Below, one piece after another: positions 60,937-64,000 of a DNA stretch of 64,000 bases; within the stretch, counting starts at the first letter, position 1; every line of letters starts with the position of its first letter. The notes beneath the pieces were generated by a model. The model ran no database searches, had not been told where the DNA came from, and worked only from the letters and a program-made list of their open reading frames with translations. Position numbers and translations under genes: made by a program. The DNA comes from Paramagnetospirillum kuznetsovii (GTDB lineage: Bacteria; Pseudomonadota; Alphaproteobacteria; Rhodospirillales; Magnetospirillaceae): assembly GCF_003284725.1 (NCBI RefSeq), contig NZ_PGTO01000004.1, forward strand, positions 248,001 to 312,000. Reading direction: 5' to 3'.

Positions 60937-62139
60937 TTAAGGCTTTTCCTGCATATCGAACAACCGGCGGTGCTCGTCCAGCGCGAAGCGGTCGGTCATG
61001 CCGGCGATGTAATCCGCCACCACGCGGGCGGTCTTGGTGGTGCCCTTGCCGTCGGCGAGGCGACGCCATTCCGGCGGCAGGCATTCCGGCTCGGCGAACA
61101 GCAGCCGAAACAGATCCTTCACCACCCGGCGTCCCTTGCTGGTCATGCGATTGACCGTGAAGTGACGATACATGTTGGTGAACAGGAACTGACGCAAGGC
61201 GGCATCATTGGCCCGCATCTCGTCGGAAAACGCAACCAGGGGACGGCCCAGGCGGCGCACATCCTCGGCGCTTCGCGGGTTGAACTGGGCGATGCGGCGC
61301 TGGGTCTCGGCGGTCAGATCCAGGATCATGATGCCGATCATGCGCCGCACCACTTCGTGGATGCGCAGCGAGACGTCGGCATCGGGATAATCCTGGGTCA
61401 CCTTGCGAAACAGCGGCCCCACCAGCGGCACATCGGCCAGATCATCGATGGTGAACAGCCCGGCCCGCAAGCCGTCGTCGATATCGTGGTTGTTGTAGGC
61501 GATGTCGTCGGACAGAGCGGCCACCTGGGCCTCGGCACCCGCGAAGGAGTCCAGATCAAGGTCGTGAAGTTGGGCATATTCCGCGATGGCGCCGGGCAGC
61601 GGCCGGTCCTTCCGGACCGCCAACGGCCCGGTGAGCGGTCCGTTATGCTTGACGAGGCCTTCCAGGGTTTCCCAGGTCAGGTTGAGGCCCTCGAACTCCA
61701 CATAGCGGCGTTCCAGCTTGGTGACGATGCGCAAGGACTGGGCGTTGTGGTCGAAGCCGCCGAATTCGGCCAGCACTTCTTGCAACGCGTCCTCGCCCGC
61801 ATGGCCGAACGGGGTGTGGCCCAGATCATGGGCAAGAGCCAGGGCCTCGGACAGATCCTCGTCCAGCCCAAGCACCCGGCTGATGGACCGCGCGATCTGC
61901 GAGACTTCCAGCGAATGGGTCAGCCGGGTACGGAAATTCTCGCCCTCGTGATAGACGAAGACCTGGGTCTTGTATTGCAGGCGGCGGAAGGCGGCGGAAT
62001 GGATGATGCGGTCGCGGTCGCGCTGGAACGGCGAGCGGGTCGGACTGTCCGCCTCGCCATGCAGCCGCCCGCGCGATTCCTCGGGCCTGCTGGCATAGCA
62101 GGCCAAGGTGCGGGCACAAGATTCGGTGGTCGCGATCAT
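60937..62139 (-). CDS. dgt: Deoxyguanosinetriphosphate triphosphohydrolase-like protein
   Basis: 400 residues with the HD motif [19 protein letters not shown] and the [19 protein letters not shown] block. It hydrolyses dNTPs to nucleoside and triphosphate. The start ATG 62139 is followed by [15 protein letters not shown]; it lies next to argS as in many alphaproteobacteria. Confidence 0.93.
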   Translation of the reverse strand: MIATTESCARTLACYASRPEESRGRLHGEADSPTRSPFQRDRDRIIHSAAFRRLQYKTQVFVYHEGENFRTRLTHSLEVSQIARSISRVLGLDEDLSEALALAHDLGHTPFGHAGEDALQEVLAEFGGFDHNAQSLRIVTKLERRYVEFEGLNLTWETLEGLVKHNGPLTGPLAVRKDRPLPGAIAEYAQLHDLDLDSFAGAEAQVAALSDDIAYNNHDIDDGLRAGLFTIDDLADVPLVGPLFRKVTQDYPDADVSLRIHEVVRRMIGIMILDLTAETQRRIAQFNPRSAEDVRRLGRPLVAFSDEMRANDAALRQFLFTNMYRHFTVNRMTSKGRRVVKDLFRLLFAEPECLPPEWRRLADGKGTTKTARVVADYIAGMTDRFALDEHRRLFDMQEKP

Positions 62140-62190
62140 GCCAGGGACACTACAAGCCGACGGGCCGCAGTGCAACCACCCAACCACGCA

Positions 62191-63360
62191 TCACCCCGCC
62201 GCCATGACGCCATCGGCCAATCGAGTCAGATTGCGTCCGTCGTTCTTGGCGTGATACAGCGCGTTGTCGGCACGATGCAGCAGGGCTTGGATATCTTCTT
62301 GCCCGCCGAGCGCGGCGACTCCGATGCTCACCGTGATGGGCACCGACTCCAAATCGCCCCACCCAAGACTTTCCACGGCAAACGTCACCCGCAGACGTTC
62401 GGCCACGGCCATGGCCATCTCCACCGAGCTGCGCGGCAGCAGGGCAACGAATTCCTCTCCGCCCATGCGGGCGAAGACGTCTTCTTGCCGCAGCAACCGC
62501 AGCGCCAGAGCGGTAAAGCGCCGCAGCACCTCGTCGCCGACGGCATGGCCGAAGCGATCATTGATCTGTTTGAAAAGGTCGATATCCATCATCAAGACCG
62601 AAAGCGGCTCGCCGCTGCGACGGAGCTGGGCGACTTCATGATCGGCCATCATGAAGAAGGCTCGGCGATTGAACACCCCCGTGAGAGGGTCTCTGCTCAC
62701 CTGCTCGTTCAGATCCATCTGTAGTCGCTCGCCCGCCATCAACACCATGCACAACGTCACCGCCAGACTCATGCAAAGCCACCACAGCAAGGCGAGGACC
62801 GGCGGCGTGCCGGTGGGCATCAGCCCCGCGGGCGGCTCCTCCTGCAAAAGGGTTAGACCCCGCGCCAAGAATGCCGCCGCGTTGGCGCCGTAGACCCAAG
62901 CGGTGATCCGCATGGCGACGTGGCGCTGGGTCGCGCTCAAGAACAGCTCCCGCGCGATAATGAAGGATATCGTCATCACCAGGAACGAATTGACGGCGGA
63001 GCGAGCGATCAGAGTGGCTTCCGCGCCAAAAACCAAGGCAGGCACAACCGCCGCCGTCGCCAAAACCGTCAAGACCGGACGACTCAACGGAGCCTTGCCG
63101 AGAAAGAGGCGAAAACCGTTCCAGGCAAAGCCATAGCCGACCACGATCAGGGTTTGCGCCACGGATAGCCCGGTTGGGCCGAAGATTTGGCCGCGCGTCG
63201 CCATCAGCATGAAGCTGACCGCCCCCATGACGGCGGCCCAAACCCAATGAACAAGGCCAGGAATGGCTGGATGAAGTCGCCACAAGATGGTTCGGGCGGC
63301 GGCTGAAAAGCCGGACGCCACCGCCACGGCGACCACCAATGTTTGAACATCAAGTTGCAT
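62191..63360 (-). CDS. Membrane diguanylate cyclase
   Basis: 389 residues: about six to seven membrane helices (residues 5-210) and a GGDEF-type domain with GGEEF at 300-304, the inhibitory-site motif RQED just before, and MDIDLFKQINDRFGH. It should make c-di-GMP in response to an unknown membrane signal. The ATG at 63360 has AAGG upstream; a longer frame starts at 63465. Confidence 0.9.
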   Translation of the reverse strand: MQLDVQTLVVAVAVASGFSAAARTILWRLHPAIPGLVHWVWAAVMGAVSFMLMATRGQIFGPTGLSVAQTLIVVGYGFAWNGFRLFLGKAPLSRPVLTVLATAAVVPALVFGAEATLIARSAVNSFLVMTISFIIARELFLSATQRHVAMRITAWVYGANAAAFLARGLTLLQEEPPAGLMPTGTPPVLALLWWLCMSLAVTLCMVLMAGERLQMDLNEQVSRDPLTGVFNRRAFFMMADHEVAQLRRSGEPLSVLMMDIDLFKQINDRFGHAVGDEVLRRFTALALRLLRQEDVFARMGGEEFVALLPRSSVEMAMAVAERLRVTFAVESLGWGDLESVPITVSIGVAALGGQEDIQALLHRADNALYHAKNDGRNLTRLADGVMAAG

Positions 63361-63446
63361 CTGAGCCTTGGGAACCCTGAGACAAAGCGGAAAGGACACT
63401 AACAGGGCATGGTTAATTTCCAATGACCGAGCCCGCCAACCGGGGC

Positions 63447-63474
63447 TTGAAATACGCACTCGCATACCTAAATT
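63447..63474 (+). promoter_or_regulatory. Candidate sigma-70 promoter of erpA
   Basis: TTGAAA (63447-63452) and TAAATT (63469-63474) are separated by 16 bases and lie 81 bases upstream of the erpA start. The match is only by eye. Confidence 0.35.
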
Positions 63475-63554
63475 GCGCCTAGCCCCCTTCCCCCGGAGAT
63501 GGGCGGAATGGTATCGTCACTCTAATCCGCCCGATTACAGTTCAGAGGACCACC

Positions 63555-63908
63555 ATGACCGAGACAGAACACAATTACGCCGCGCGGGTCGGCGTCACGG
63601 AAAGCGCCGCCGATCGGGTTCAGACCCTGATCCGGATGGAAGGCAAGCCCAACATGATGCTTCGCGTCGGCGTTTCCGGCGGCGGCTGCTCGGGCTTTCA
63701 ATACGGCATCACGCTCGATGACAAGATCGGCGACGACGACCGGGTGTTCGAGGATCACGGCATCCGCCTGGTGGTCGATCAGACCTCATTGGATCTGCTG
63801 GACGGTTCCATGGTGGATTACGTGGAGGATCTGGTCGGCGCCTCGTTCCAGATTAAGAATCCCAACGCGTCGTCGACCTGCGGCTGCGGCAGCTCCTTCT
63901 CGGTCTGA
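63555..63908 (+). CDS. erpA: Iron-sulfur cluster insertion protein ErpA
   Basis: 117 residues of the A-type carrier family with C45 (GGGCSGFQYG), C109 and C111 (TCGCGSSF) that hold the cluster. The DDRVFEDHGIRLVVD block is typical of ErpA. It passes Fe-S clusters to target enzymes. It is divergent from the membrane diguanylate cyclase. Confidence 0.94.
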   Translation: MTETEHNYAARVGVTESAADRVQTLIRMEGKPNMMLRVGVSGGGCSGFQYGITLDDKIGDDDRVFEDHGIRLVVDQTSLDLLDGSMVDYVEDLVGASFQIKNPNASSTCGCGSSFSV

Positions 63909-63914
63909 CGCCCG

Positions 63915-64000
63915 CTACCAACCGGGACAGCGGCTCATGACCAGCCGGTAATTGGCCGTGGTGTCGATGGCGGCGTTCCGGGATTTCAGCTCCGCCTTGT
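63915..64000 (-). CDS. C-terminal fragment of a minus-strand gene (cut by the window edge)
   Basis: A frame enters from the right edge and ends with TAG (63915-63917 read on the minus strand). The last residues read ANYRLVMSRCPGW. Too little is visible to name a function; the gene is convergent with erpA. Confidence 0.4.
   Translation of the reverse strand, partial: KAELKSRNAAIDTTANYRLVMSRCPGW

Overview
The window is a 64 kb piece of a GC-rich alphaproteobacterial chromosome. Gene order (dgt-argS-SPOR-nagZ-M50 protease-scpA-scpB, tatABC-serS-surE-pcm-nlpD, yajC-secD-secF, rlpA-dac-tmk-holB-metG-tatD) and the many c-di-GMP, chemosensory and O2-related proteins fit a member of the Rhodospirillales close to Magnetospirillum or Phaeospirillum. 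That placement is an inference from gene content, not a database result. There is no prophage, insertion sequence, CRISPR array or rRNA operon; two tRNA genes are present.

1-2725: 3' end of gyrA, coaD, two tandem cyclophilins (one cytoplasmic, one exported), a hairpin and tRNA-Lys. 2790-4717: a methyltransferase and a glycosyltransferase, accessory in character. 4897-7630: an unusual group made of a 49-codon ORF, a soluble protein with two copies of a chemoreceptor-tip-like motif, a diiron-type metallo-beta-lactamase-fold protein (ODP-like) and a DNA-binding HTH protein with a nested palindrome over its own start. 7763-10010: small membrane protein, EamA transporter, argE. 10301-16272: a tightly overlapping export operon of two type I secretion ABC subunits, an HlyD adaptor and a DUF502 membrane protein. 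16280-25272: DUF3126, cspA, then a long minus-strand housekeeping run for the cell envelope and DNA replication.

25273-30157: repeat-containing gap, YdcF, TPR/glycosyltransferase protein, rRNA modification genes and tRNA-Ser. 30272-38686: c-di-GMP and phosphorelay region with two intact GGDEF-EAL proteins, a glycosyltransferase 39, two Rcp1-like response regulators and a sensor kinase. 38948-44872: PHA-synthase-like protein, DUF2889, an orphan periplasmic binding protein, a PleD-like protein whose three domains all look inactive, and a DsbA-family isomerase. 44872-63908: conserved core run of Sec and Tat translocases, nlpD/pcm/surE, serS, chromosome-segregation scpAB, cell-wall recycling nagZ, argS, dgt, a membrane diguanylate cyclase and erpA.

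The best candidates for something new are (i) the double-tip chemoreceptor-like protein beside the ODP-like diiron protein and the HTH protein, a possible cytosolic oxygen or iron sensing module, and (ii) the two-ABC exporter whose active-site losses fall in the same composite ATP site. Three dispersed intergenic repeat families are also visible.
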